Below, piece after piece: positions 1 through 10,103 of a DNA stretch of 64,000 bases; position 1 is the first letter of the stretch; the number at the start of each line of letters is the position of its first letter. The notes below the pieces were generated by a model that worked only from the letters and a program-made list of their open reading frames with translations, was not told the origin of the DNA and did no database searches. The translations under genes were made by a program, and so were the position numbers. Origin of the DNA: Clostridiales bacterium (lineage in GTDB: Bacteria; Bacillota; Clostridia; Christensenellales; UBA1242); the NCBI GenBank assembly GCA_918262735.1, contig CAKJYJ010000002.1, positions 80,008 to 144,007 of the forward strand. Direction: 5' to 3'.

Positions 1-2
1 TT

Positions 3-656
3 CAAATTGTTGGTTCCACAACTGAAAAGTTAAATCAAAAAAATGTTGGTGATTCTATTTCTGATTTTGTTGGGCCACTTGGTAATCCAACAGAAATTGA
101 AAATGTTAAAAATGCTTGTGTTGTTGGTGGCGGTGTGGGGTGTGCAATTGCAATGCCAGTTGCAAGAGCTCTAAAAAATTCTGGTGCCAATGTTACATCA
201 GTTATTGGCTTTAGGTCAAAAGATATTGTTATTTTAGAAGATGAATTCAAAGAAATATCCAATAATTTTTACTTGACCACAGACGACGGAACCTATGGAG
301 AACAAGGTAATGTTTGTGTTCCTCTTGAGAGGTTGCTTGCCAGTGGAACTAAATTTGACAAAATATATGCTATTGGTCCACTTATAATGATGAAATTTGT
401 TGTTGCAACGGCAAAAAAATATAATATTCCGTGTATTGTTTCAATGAATCCAATTATGATTGACGGGACCGGAATGTGTGGTTGCTGTCGGCTCTCGGTT
501 AATGGAAAAATGAAATTTGCCTGTGTTGATGGTCCCGATTTTGATGGATACGGCGTTGATTTTGATGAGGCTATGTGGAGAAATAACATGTATAAAGAAT
601 TTGAAGCTAAAAAAAGAGAAGAAACATGTAATCTCTTCAAAAAGGAGGTAAGGTAG
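3..656 (+). CDS. Sulfide dehydrogenase/dihydroorotate dehydrogenase electron-transfer subunit-like FAD/NAD-binding protein (5' truncated by window start)
   Basis: Frame is open from base 3 (QIVGSTTEKLNQ...ACVVGGGVGCAIAMPVARAL); CGCCR cysteine motif (MCGCCRLSVNGKMKFACVDGP) near the C-terminus; directly followed by a gltA-like gene. Confidence 0.85.
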   Translation, partial: QIVGSTTEKLNQKNVGDSISDFVGPLGNPTEIENVKNACVVGGGVGCAIAMPVARALKNSGANVTSVIGFRSKDIVILEDEFKEISNNFYLTTDDGTYGEQGNVCVPLERLLASGTKFDKIYAIGPLIMMKFVVATAKKYNIPCIVSMNPIMIDGTGMCGCCRLSVNGKMKFACVDGPDFDGYGVDFDEAMWRNNMYKEFEAKKREETCNLFKKEVR

Positions 657-657
657 T

Positions 658-2085
658 ATGCCTGAATTACCAAATTTACAAAATACAAAAACTCCAATGC
701 CGGTTCAAGACCCGTCTGTTAGGGCTCATAATTTTAATGAAGTTGCAACTGGCTACACTGAAGAAATGGCAATTAATGAGGCAAAGAGGTGTCTTAATTG
801 TAAACATATGCCATGCGTTGGCGGTTGCCCTGTTAAAGTATATATTCCCGAATTTATTGCAAAAGTAAGAGCTGGCGATTTTGATGGCGCCTACGAAGTT
901 ATACAAAAGTCATCGCGCTTACCCGCCATTTGTGGAAGGGTCTGTCCACAAGAAACTCAATGCGAGTCTAAATGCGTTAGAGGTATTAAGGGCGAGCCTG
1001 TCGCAATTGGAAGGCTTGAGCGTTTTGTTGCAGATTATCATAATAAAAAGACTAATCAAGTGGTTAATGATATTCAGAAAAATGGGATTAAGGTTGCCAT
1101 TGTCGGCTCTGGACCATCTGGGCTTGCTTGTGCTGGTGAACTGGCACAAAAGGGTTATGAAGTAACTGTGTTTGAAGCCTTGCATAAATTGGGAGGTGTT
1201 TTGGCTTATGGAATTCCAGAGTTTAGGCTTCCTAAAAAAATATTAGATTTAGAAATTAGTAACCTTAAAAATATGGGGGTTAAGTTTGAAACCAATGTTG
1301 TTATTGGAAGAACAATAACTGTTGACGAATTACTTGGTGGTGGTTATGGTGCTGTGTTTATTGGAACGGGTGCTGGGCTCCCACGGTTTATGGGAATTGA
1401 TGGTGAAGGTCTAAATGGTGTTTATTCCGCAAATGAATTTTTAACTAGAAGTAATTTAATGCAAGCGTACGAAAACAATTCTGAAACACCAATAATGAAG
1501 GGTGGAAATGTTGCCGTTGTTGGTGGTGGAAATGTTGCTATGGACGCTGCAAGAACTGCCCTTAGGCTTGGTGCAAATAAGGTGTATATTATATATAGAC
1601 GTTCAATGGATGAAATGCCGGCAAGAAAAGAAGAAATTGAGCATGCAATTGAAGAGGGTATTGAGTTCAAAATACTAACTAACCCAATTGAAGTTTTGGG
1701 TCACAAAAACGAAAACGATAAAAAAGACCCAAAAAATGGGTTTGTTAGGGCTATTCGTTGCATAAAAATGGAACTTGGTGAGCCAGACGAAAACGGAAGA
1801 AGGCGACCTGTGGAAATTCCAAATAGTGAATTTGATATTGATGTTGATGTTGTTATAATGGCGATAGGAACATCTCCAAATCCGCTTATTAAAAACACAA
1901 CGGGCGGGCTTGATGTTAACAAATATGGGTGTATTGTTGTTGACGAACAAACATTCAAAACATCAAAAGATTATGTTTATGCGGGCGGTGATGCTGTTAC
2001 AGGTGCGGCAACGGTTATTTCAGCAATGGGTGCCGGAAAAACTGCTGGTAACGCAATTGATGAATTATTAAAAAATAACAAATAG
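658..2085 (+). CDS. gltA: NADPH-dependent glutamate synthase small-subunit-like oxidoreductase
   Basis: Cys-rich N-terminus (CLNCKHMPCVGGCPV), GSGPSGLACAGEL and GGGNVAMDAARTALRLGA dinucleotide-binding motifs. Confidence 0.9.
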   Translation: MPELPNLQNTKTPMPVQDPSVRAHNFNEVATGYTEEMAINEAKRCLNCKHMPCVGGCPVKVYIPEFIAKVRAGDFDGAYEVIQKSSRLPAICGRVCPQETQCESKCVRGIKGEPVAIGRLERFVADYHNKKTNQVVNDIQKNGIKVAIVGSGPSGLACAGELAQKGYEVTVFEALHKLGGVLAYGIPEFRLPKKILDLEISNLKNMGVKFETNVVIGRTITVDELLGGGYGAVFIGTGAGLPRFMGIDGEGLNGVYSANEFLTRSNLMQAYENNSETPIMKGGNVAVVGGGNVAMDAARTALRLGANKVYIIYRRSMDEMPARKEEIEHAIEEGIEFKILTNPIEVLGHKNENDKKDPKNGFVRAIRCIKMELGEPDENGRRRPVEIPNSEFDIDVDVVIMAIGTSPNPLIKNTTGGLDVNKYGCIVVDEQTFKTSKDYVYAGGDAVTGAATVISAMGAGKTAGNAIDELLKNNK

Positions 2086-2113
2086 TATAATTACCTAATC
2101 AAACACATACAAA

Positions 2114-2144
2114 AAAGGTGCAATGTTAAAATTGCACCCTTTTT
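2114..2144 (+). terminator. Rho-independent terminator
   Basis: GGTGCAAT...ATTGCACC stem followed by a T run. Confidence 0.8.
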
Positions 2145-2191
2145 ATATAAAAATTGTAAAAATTTGAGTTTTTTATTAAAAAATAAACTAA

Positions 2192-2635
2192 TTATTTATA
2201 ATAATGATAATTCACTAACAATTCCTCAAATACTGCAAGTTCTAATTTTGCTGCAGCTTCACTGTCTGATGAGTGGATAACATTTTCGGTTACACGTCTT
2301 TCAATTCCAAGACGTTTTGGAATATCGTACCTAATTGTTCCTTCGGCAGGGTTTTTGGTTGCTCCAGCTAATTTTCTAATTGTTTCAATTGCGTTTTCGC
2401 CAACAACCTTCATTCCATATGCTTTGTCGCTTGTTATGTATCTTTCTAGATTTGGGTAGTAATCTCTTCCAACGTGTTCGTGGTAGTGCTTTTTTGCTGT
2501 GAGTGGAGTATATTTAATATAACCCTCCAAAACGACTGAAATGTGGTGTTCTTGCAACCTTTGTTTAACCATCTGAATAACCTCGGGTTTATTTGCAAAC
2601 TCGGGCTTTATCATTACATATGATGTTTCTAACAT
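2192..2635 (-). CDS. ndk: Nucleoside-diphosphate kinase
   Basis: ETSYVMIKPE start and the active-site-type segment ENVIHSSDSEAAAKLE. Confidence 0.92.
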   Translation of the reverse strand: MLETSYVMIKPEFANKPEVIQMVKQRLQEHHISVVLEGYIKYTPLTAKKHYHEHVGRDYYPNLERYITSDKAYGMKVVGENAIETIRKLAGATKNPAEGTIRYDIPKRLGIERRVTENVIHSSDSEAAAKLELAVFEELLVNYHYYK

Positions 2636-2732
2636 ATTTTTCTCCTCACAGATTTATTCTATCAATAAACTATAAATGTGTCAATAAAAATTATTTAAGT
2701 TAAAACTATATTGCAAAGATGTTTTACGAAAT

Positions 2733-2757
2733 AAAAAACACGGGCAATGCCGTGTTT
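2733..2757 (-). terminator. Rho-independent terminator downstream of greA
   Basis: AAACACGG...CCGTGTTT stem; T run on the minus strand. Confidence 0.7.
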
Positions 2758-2760
2758 GAT

Positions 2761-3231
2761 TTATGCTTTTATTTTAAGAATTTTTAAACTACATTCGCCA
2801 ACTGGTGTTTTAACAGAAACAACATCGCCTTTTTTCTTTCCAAGAAGGGCGCTGCCAACTGGGCTTTCATTTGATATTAAGCCATTAGCTGGGTCGCTTT
2901 CTGTGCTTCCAATAATTGTGTAATCAACCTCTTCATCAAAATCTTGATCATAAACGGTTACAGTGCAACCAATTGAAACTTTTGAAGTGTCGATATTATC
3001 TTTATCAATAACAACGCAGGTTTTAAGCTTGGCTTCCATTTCGGCAATTTCTGCCTCAATTTTTCCTTGCTCTTCTTTTGCAGAATCGTATTCTGCATTT
3101 TCGGAAAGGTCGCCAAATTCTCTTGCAATGCCAATTTTTTTGGTGACTTCTGGGCGTTTAACGGTTCTGTAGTAGTTTAGTTTTTCTTCTAATTGTTTTT
3201 TTCCTTCCTCTGTTAAATATATTGTTTGCAT
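2761..3231 (-). CDS. greA: Transcription elongation factor GreA
   Basis: Full-length GreA-like protein with N-terminal coiled coil ([19 protein letters not shown]). Confidence 0.95.
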   Translation of the reverse strand: MQTIYLTEEGKKQLEEKLNYYRTVKRPEVTKKIGIAREFGDLSENAEYDSAKEEQGKIEAEIAEMEAKLKTCVVIDKDNIDTSKVSIGCTVTVYDQDFDEEVDYTIIGSTESDPANGLISNESPVGSALLGKKKGDVVSVKTPVGECSLKILKIKA

Positions 3232-3471
3232 ATTGCCTCCTTAAATAAGTTAAAATAAAAAAAATATGCGATATGTCGCAGAAATCTTGTCTTTTATTAT
3301 TTAACCCGCACATATTAACATTTTAATTAAAATTTGTCAACACTTTTTAATAAAAAACAAGAATTATAATAGTTATATTTGATATGTTAGTAATTTATGC
3401 ATCATTGTTTAATAATGTTACAAAGCATAAATTTAGTAAAATGAAACACAATAAACAAAAAGGGAATAACG

Positions 3472-3744
3472 ATGTTAAATTTAATTGCAATTTTAATATT
3501 AATAATTGGAGGGCTTAATTGGGCGAGCGTTGGCTTTTTGCAGTATGATTATATCGCTGGCTTTTTTGGCACGCAAGCCAGCATATTCTCTAGGCTATTG
3601 TATATTATCATTGGTGTTGCAACGCTATATTTTATTTTTATGATATTTAAATATAGAGGTAACGTTAAAATTATTGATAGAAAGAAAAAAGACGCGCCAC
3701 GATATATTTATACCGAAGATAACAATCATGACATGCTTGGCTAA
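3472..3744 (+). CDS. DUF378-like small membrane protein
   Basis: LNLIAILILIIGGLNWASVGF motif; two hydrophobic helices. Confidence 0.7.
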   Translation: MLNLIAILILIIGGLNWASVGFLQYDYIAGFFGTQASIFSRLLYIIIGVATLYFIFMIFKYRGNVKIIDRKKKDAPRYIYTEDNNHDMLG

Positions 3745-3824
3745 AATTTATAATAATGAATTAATTACAATATTATTATAAATTAAATTCATAATAATAA
3801 ATTAATCGTTATGTAAATGGGTTG

Positions 3825-4634
3825 TTAAAAATCTATGTATTCTTGATTTTTCTCTATGGGTTGTGTGTCCTGCAAATTTTCACACGTTTCTTCTGGTGTT
3901 TTAAGTGTGTGGTTTTTAACATAGTCTATATCTATCTCAGAATACTTCCTTAAAATATTGAACTTATACGAATAAAAATCGTTTTCACCTAGAATTAAAT
4001 TATCAACAAGCACACAAGAGAATGAATTCAAGATGGTTGTTAATTTTTCAAATATTTGGTAATCAGATGCCGAAGGCTTTGCATTATGTTCTGGGTGGGT
4101 GTGTGCAAACATAATAAAACCAGTTTGATGAGAAACAATAAAGTCGGTTATTTCTTTTGTGTCTATATCAATATATGAATGGCTTGTACCTTTAAACAGT
4201 TTGTAATTTTTAACAGAATAGTTTTTGCCAAGATGAATAACAATAAATTGCTCATTTCTAGATGGTGGCATAACACTTGTTATAAAATTAATTATTGTTC
4301 CTAAATTTATCAGACGTACATTTTTTGATATCTTAGATTTTTTGCGCAAAAATTCAGATGCTCCAACGGTGGTTAAGAAGTCGGCAGTTTTATCGCCAAT
4401 GCCGGCAACTTGTTTTAATTCTGTTGCGGTGGCGCTCAAAACTCCATCTAAAGTCATAAACTCATCAAGTAATGCGTGGGCCAAAGGATTGGTGTCGGCT
4501 CGAGGAATAACAAAGGTAAGCAAGTATTCTAAATAGTTAATTTCGCTTTGATTATATATTCCATCTCTTAATATTTTTTCTCTTAATCTTTGTCTGTGAC
4601 CAGCATGAATATTATCTTTTATTTTCATATCCAA
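3825..4634 (-). CDS. radC: RadC-family JAB-domain protein
   Basis: HAGHRQRLREKIL N-terminus, HhH-like segment, HTHPEHNAKPSASD JAMM-type motif. Confidence 0.85.
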   Translation of the reverse strand: MDMKIKDNIHAGHRQRLREKILRDGIYNQSEINYLEYLLTFVIPRADTNPLAHALLDEFMTLDGVLSATATELKQVAGIGDKTADFLTTVGASEFLRKKSKISKNVRLINLGTIINFITSVMPPSRNEQFIVIHLGKNYSVKNYKLFKGTSHSYIDIDTKEITDFIVSHQTGFIMFAHTHPEHNAKPSASDYQIFEKLTTILNSFSCVLVDNLILGENDFYSYKFNILRKYSEIDIDYVKNHTLKTPEETCENLQDTQPIEKNQEYIDF

Positions 4635-4711
4635 ATTATATCACAAATTATTTATGACTTACTAATAAATTAAAACATTTTTGCGTAAAATGTTATATAA
4701 AAGGATTAACT

Positions 4712-6118
4712 TTGAAAAAGATACAACCAAAAACAAAGATTAGTTATGGCATTGGAAATTTAGGCTATGGAACAATATCGCAAACCATGTCTAATTTTAT
4801 TATGTTTTTTGGAACAAGCGTGCTTGGTGTGCCAGGAACGCTTGTTGGCATTGCAATAGCTGTTTCTGCATTTTGGGATGGTCTTAGTGATCCAATAATT
4901 GGTTACATTTCAGACAGACACCAAAGCCGGCTGTTTGGTAGAAGGCTTGGATTTATGCTTGTTGCGACCTTTGGAATGGCGGTTTTTAACATTCTTTTAT
5001 GGAGCATACCGGGTTCGCTTTCAACCGGATTTAAGTTTGTTTGGCTTTTAGTTTGTTTAATTGCAATAGAAACCTTTAACACATTCTTTGCGACGCCATA
5101 TGTTGCACTTGGAATTGATATTGCCCCAGACTATAATGACCAGAGCAGTATTCAAGGTTACAAAACGGTGTTTTTTATTATTGGAATGGTGTTACCAACA
5201 ATTTTAATGATGATTATTATGCCGCATCAAACACAAACGGCACAACTTGCTCAAATTGGTTATATAAATATATCGTATATCACCAGTGCCCTTTGCATTG
5301 CGTGTGGAACTATATGTATTGTTGGAACAATTAAACGTGTTGAAGAAATGAATGATAATACAATAAGAAAAAAAGAAGACAATGCATTTTTCAAAATCTT
5401 TTATAATTTTTTTAAAACACTAAAACATAAGGATTTTAGTCCCATTATATGTGGATATTCAATAGCACTTATTGCTGCTGCTTTTTTGATGAGTGTGGGA
5501 ATGCATCTGTTTACATATTCTTTTCACTTTTCTTCTTTTCAAATATCGCTTCTTATGAGTTTTTTATTTGTTGGTGCAATTATAGGTCAACCATTTTGGA
5601 TTTATTTAAGCAAGAGAATAGATAAAAAGCCGGCACTAAACGTTGCTTTGTTTATGATTCTTATTGGGATTTTTTTTGTTGGAGTAATTTTTAGTTTTAG
5701 GTTGTTTATACCTATTAGTCTTAATTTCTATTTAATTCTCCCAAGCATTTTATTTTGCGGGTTTGGCACAGGTGCTTTGTATAGCCTGCCAATTTCAATG
5801 TACGCAGACGTTGTGACATTAGAGGGGCTAAAGAGTAAACAAAACAAAACGGCAACATATAGCGGATATATGACATTCGCATATAACATTGCAAATTCAA
5901 TTGCCCTTTTAATTATTGGTGTTCTTCTTGATTTAATTAAGTTTAATCCTAAAGAACCCGTGCAGGCACTTAAGGTTCAAAATGCACTTGGTGTTATTGT
6001 GATACTGGGATGTGCAGTATCCATTGGACTATCGGTGATTATTTTTAGCAAATACAAACTCACTCGTTCTGAAATATTAAAACAACAAATGTTGGCAAAA
6101 AAACAAAAAAATAGTTAG
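4712..6118 (+). CDS. GPH (glycoside-pentoside-hexuronide)/MFS sugar:cation symporter
   Basis: MelB-like N-terminus (KISYGIGNLGYG...DGLSDPIIGYISDR), about 12 hydrophobic segments; TTG start. Confidence 0.85.
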   Translation: MKKIQPKTKISYGIGNLGYGTISQTMSNFIMFFGTSVLGVPGTLVGIAIAVSAFWDGLSDPIIGYISDRHQSRLFGRRLGFMLVATFGMAVFNILLWSIPGSLSTGFKFVWLLVCLIAIETFNTFFATPYVALGIDIAPDYNDQSSIQGYKTVFFIIGMVLPTILMMIIMPHQTQTAQLAQIGYINISYITSALCIACGTICIVGTIKRVEEMNDNTIRKKEDNAFFKIFYNFFKTLKHKDFSPIICGYSIALIAAAFLMSVGMHLFTYSFHFSSFQISLLMSFLFVGAIIGQPFWIYLSKRIDKKPALNVALFMILIGIFFVGVIFSFRLFIPISLNFYLILPSILFCGFGTGALYSLPISMYADVVTLEGLKSKQNKTATYSGYMTFAYNIANSIALLIIGVLLDLIKFNPKEPVQALKVQNALGVIVILGCAVSIGLSVIIFSKYKLTRSEILKQQMLAKKQKNS

Positions 6119-6309
6119 CCATCTTACAAGCTTCAAAAAATAATACAAAAGCGATAGACAAATGAATAAATTTACCATGTTTGAAACTCTCGATATTTGT
6201 TGTTAATAATCTGTTTTTATGTTATAATAATGACTGTATTTAATATTCATAAAGGATAATAATGTTTGATAAATTCAAACACACCATTTAGGTTTGAATC
6301 AAAGGAGAA

Positions 6310-9300
6310 ATGATGAAAAGAAAATTACTTTTTTTGTTGATATTATTCTTTTTAATTATGCCACTTAATATAATTTTTGTGGCTTGTGACGCTGGTGGAG
6401 GCACGCCAGAGCCGGTTGACCCTAGAATTCAACTTACGAGAAATAGAATTCAATATTCAGGAGGAACTTGTTATTACACAGGGCAAGAGCAAACCCTTGA
6501 CTTAGATAGGTTAACAATTCAATGTAATGGGAACAAAGTTGCAAATGTTTTTTTTACATTTGAATACAGGAATAATATTAATGTTGGTACTGCTGTGTTA
6601 ATTATAACATGTAAAGACAGCAACCCCACATTTAAGGGTACCTGCGAATTTTCATTTAATATTGCGGCATCTACAACAACAGTATCCACATTACAAGACT
6701 TAAAAGATAAAATAAACAACACCAATTATCGTGGAGTCACTCTTAATACATCATTAACCATTGAAAGAGATGACAGTTTAACCATTTCTGAAAGCCCAAT
6801 TCTAATTATTTCAGATGGTGCCAAATTAATTAATAATGGTACAATCACCATCAACGGTTCCACATTCGTTCGAAGTGGATGCCAGATTATCAATAATGGC
6901 ACAATTATCAACAATGCAAACTTAGAGATAGCACGGAATGGCGTGTTTTATGCAGGCACATATAATGGCTCTGGCACGGTGTCTAATGAGGGCACGGTAT
7001 ATTCAGATGGTGTTAGAATTAGTAATTTAACAAATAATGAAAGTGGACGAGATTATGTTCGTGAAGACCTTGCCAATGCCACAATAACATTAGAAAATAT
7101 GACAGATGGTAAGGTGGAGTATATATACAACACTAGTAAATTTACAACAACCATTTACGTAAATGGTGTTGTTTTTGAGGATGGGCAATATGATTTTGGT
7201 AATTACACAATGCCAACATCAAACGCAGTTCTAACACTGCAAGCAGACTACGACAATTATAAAAGCCAAAAGTTTTGTGGCACAAGGGAATTTACATATG
7301 AGATAGTTAAGGGGATTGCACAAATATCGTCATATTCGGAGTTAATCAGCGCGCAGGCATCTGGGCGATATGACAGGTTTAATGGTGCAACTAATTCTCA
7401 AATTACCATTACCGCCGGCAATACGTTTACACTTGCTGATGATGAACAATTAAATGTTGGAACTATATATGTGAATGGCACACTTATTAACAATGGGGCA
7501 ATAACCCTTACAACAAGATTAGAAAATAGAAATGTTATTACCAACAATGGAGATATTCAAACGCCATTGCTTGATTGTGCATTGGGCACAACATTCACAA
7601 ATGGTCAAGACGCAACACTCATTATGTCTAATTCGTTTATATTAAAAGGTAATTTTACGAACAATGGCACGACCACAACGGCAGGGCTCACTTACAATTC
7701 ATATAATGATAACGGCAGTATGAGTATTGTTAACGCAGGCACTTTAGCAATTAATGGAAATTTTACTGCACACAAATTAAATATTAATAATTCTGGCACA
7801 ATTACACACTCTGGCACATCATATTTGTATACAGAGTATTCAACTTTTACCAACACGGGAACATTCACCAACAACGGCACTATATATGGTTATTCTGACA
7901 ATATTTTAACAGGTGTTAATGGTGTTGTGTATCGTAAGTATTTAACAACAGACCACAATGAATACTCTGACAACACAGATAAATATGCTTATGTAGCATT
8001 GGACGAAAATGAATTTTTCTATTCTGGTGACAATAACATACCAAACATTATTGTCACAAGTGTAACATCTGGCACAGAGAGTTCATTTACATTGTATCCA
8101 AAAATAAATGGAAATACGACAGAAATTATGTATTTATATAACAATGACTCATTCACAGGCTCTCGCAGAACAGATTACTCACTCGCCATTACCTACACTA
8201 ACGCAGATTTACCATATGCGGGCGACGGGTTACTAGCAAGCGCGGGCAGTTTGCAAGTAAAATTCAAATCTGCTGATAATAATATTGAGTTTGTAACAAA
8301 GCCAGAAGACAGAGTAACAAGATTGGTTTTAGAGTATACCGTTGAACGTGTACAAAAAACTATAAATAGCAGTAGTGTTCTTATTAGTATGCTTACCGAT
8401 GGCACGGGAACATTGTACCAAGGCAATTATTATGCCATGACACTCTCACAAAACATCACATTAACAATGTACAGTAACACTAAGCTTATTATTCAACCAC
8501 ATTGCACATTATATCTTGGTAGCCACATATTAACTTATCAAAATAGAAGCTCTGGTGCCAATGCCTATATTGAAAATAACGGCAAAATAGAGGGAACTGG
8601 TTCATCAATATTGTGCCTATCACCTTATGGGTCATCAGATACAAAAACATTAATTTCCAATAGTGGTGAAATAGTGGATGTAGGCAAAATAATGCTGGAG
8701 CCTGTTTATACACGTCTAATAAACTATACAGATAATGGCATAAAAAAAGTAAACAATACTCAAAATACAAAAATATACAACTTTAATAGTGTGGAATATA
8801 CATCAGCAACTCTCTTTTGGGGTTTCCATGATACTACCGATACTATTGGCACCAATACGGGCGTTGATATATATACACGAACCAGTTTAAACAAACTACG
8901 CGATGATGGGGTGCTTACTTTACAGTACTCATCAACACCATACGATGGAAACATGAAAACGCCGGCAGTTTACTTAAATGGTGCGCTTATTGACATAACG
9001 GTATTTAGCACACCACAATATACCAACAACTTAAATGCAAGTCATGCAGATTTGGCGAGTGTTAGTTTAGGTGTGATTGATGAATACAACACATTATATG
9101 TTGGTTCAACCACGCTTACATTTGCTATAGAGCAGATTGAACAAACAATTATTGGATTAAATCAGTCTATGATAAATAGCGGAAATTATTCTAAACTAAT
9201 ACTTACACAAAACATCACACTTTCAGAAAATGTTTCTCTTGGTAATTATCCGATAGTAATAGATATGGGCACATACGATTTTGTAAATTCGGGTTCAAAC

Positions 9301-9984
9301 AATTACAGGGTTACATGCACCAGTACTAGTGAAATTTGGGTGTCTGTAAATAGTGCGGATAGGTACGGAAAATATGGCGCGGTTGCCGACAAAATAACAT
9401 TTGTAAATAATATCACCGACACATCACTTCAATATATTAGAATGAGATATGATTATGCTAGTTTTGGCAATGCAAATGACCCAAATAAAATATTTAATTA
9501 CGCTCACTATAACACTCTAACGATTGATTACAATGGATACAATTTTGCAGGACAGACAAATGTAAGTTTTCAAGCAGAAGACTCCGAACAAGTGTTTACA
9601 TTAATTTTAACAAGCAGTGGTTCTCGCTCCGCACTGGGCACGGCTGGTGCAAACAATTATTCTTTAATTATTAGCAATCCGATGAGCGCAGGTGTGTATA
9701 ATATAACGATGTCTAATTTAACGGTGTATGGTTGTAGTGCACCATACAACCCATCATATAGCGGAATTACCATAAGTGCGAACGACACAGTATTCGATGC
9801 ATCTGGCAACACAGATAATAATTATGGTTATGGATTTAGATTATGGGGAAGCCCAACCATTTATGGCTTCCAAAACGCCACGACGATTACAAATGGGACA
9901 AAATTAACCGTGAGAATCAATAGTGCAAGTAGTGTAAAAAATAAAGCCGGGTGGTCTGATGGAATATATATACAACACAGCTAG
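6310..9984 (+). CDS. Large secreted lipoprotein/surface protein with Asn/Thr/Gly-rich repeats
   Basis: Signal peptide with lipobox-like VACD; many NNGTIT/NSGTIT-type repeats. Confidence 0.75.
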   Translation: MMKRKLLFLLILFFLIMPLNIIFVACDAGGGTPEPVDPRIQLTRNRIQYSGGTCYYTGQEQTLDLDRLTIQCNGNKVANVFFTFEYRNNINVGTAVLIITCKDSNPTFKGTCEFSFNIAASTTTVSTLQDLKDKINNTNYRGVTLNTSLTIERDDSLTISESPILIISDGAKLINNGTITINGSTFVRSGCQIINNGTIINNANLEIARNGVFYAGTYNGSGTVSNEGTVYSDGVRISNLTNNESGRDYVREDLANATITLENMTDGKVEYIYNTSKFTTTIYVNGVVFEDGQYDFGNYTMPTSNAVLTLQADYDNYKSQKFCGTREFTYEIVKGIAQISSYSELISAQASGRYDRFNGATNSQITITAGNTFTLADDEQLNVGTIYVNGTLINNGAITLTTRLENRNVITNNGDIQTPLLDCALGTTFTNGQDATLIMSNSFILKGNFTNNGTTTTAGLTYNSYNDNGSMSIVNAGTLAINGNFTAHKLNINNSGTITHSGTSYLYTEYSTFTNTGTFTNNGTIYGYSDNILTGVNGVVYRKYLTTDHNEYSDNTDKYAYVALDENEFFYSGDNNIPNIIVTSVTSGTESSFTLYPKINGNTTEIMYLYNNDSFTGSRRTDYSLAITYTNADLPYAGDGLLASAGSLQVKFKSADNNIEFVTKPEDRVTRLVLEYTVERVQKTINSSSVLISMLTDGTGTLYQGNYYAMTLSQNITLTMYSNTKLIIQPHCTLYLGSHILTYQNRSSGANAYIENNGKIEGTGSSILCLSPYGSSDTKTLISNSGEIVDVGKIMLEPVYTRLINYTDNGIKKVNNTQNTKIYNFNSVEYTSATLFWGFHDTTDTIGTNTGVDIYTRTSLNKLRDDGVLTLQYSSTPYDGNMKTPAVYLNGALIDITVFSTPQYTNNLNASHADLASVSLGVIDEYNTLYVGSTTLTFAIEQIEQTIIGLNQSMINSGNYSKLILTQNITLSENVSLGNYPIVIDMGTYDFVNSGSNNYRVTCTSTSEIWVSVNSADRYGKYGAVADKITFVNNITDTSLQYIRMRYDYASFGNANDPNKIFNYAHYNTLTIDYNGYNFAGQTNVSFQAEDSEQVFTLILTSSGSRSALGTAGANNYSLIISNPMSAGVYNITMSNLTVYGCSAPYNPSYSGITISANDTVFDASGNTDNNYGYGFRLWGSPTIYGFQNATTITNGTKLTVRINSASSVKNKAGWSDGIYIQHS

Positions 9985-9996
9985 TAATTAAGTGTT

Positions 9997-10026
9997 TAAA
10001 GCCTCATGAAAACATGGGGCTTTTTA
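9997..10026 (+). terminator. Rho-independent terminator
   Basis: AAAGCCTCAT gaaaac ATGGGGCTTTTT. Confidence 0.7.
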
Positions 10027-10103
10027 ATGTTGTGGGAGAAAATTGTATATTGACATAAAAATTATATTGATGATATAATAGTGTGGACAAATAGGAGAAA
10101 ATA

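Noticed and set aside
6519-8954. Antisense ORFs inside the 1224-aa gene
   Set aside because: Explained by repetitive composition of the sense gene; no SD or recognisable domains.
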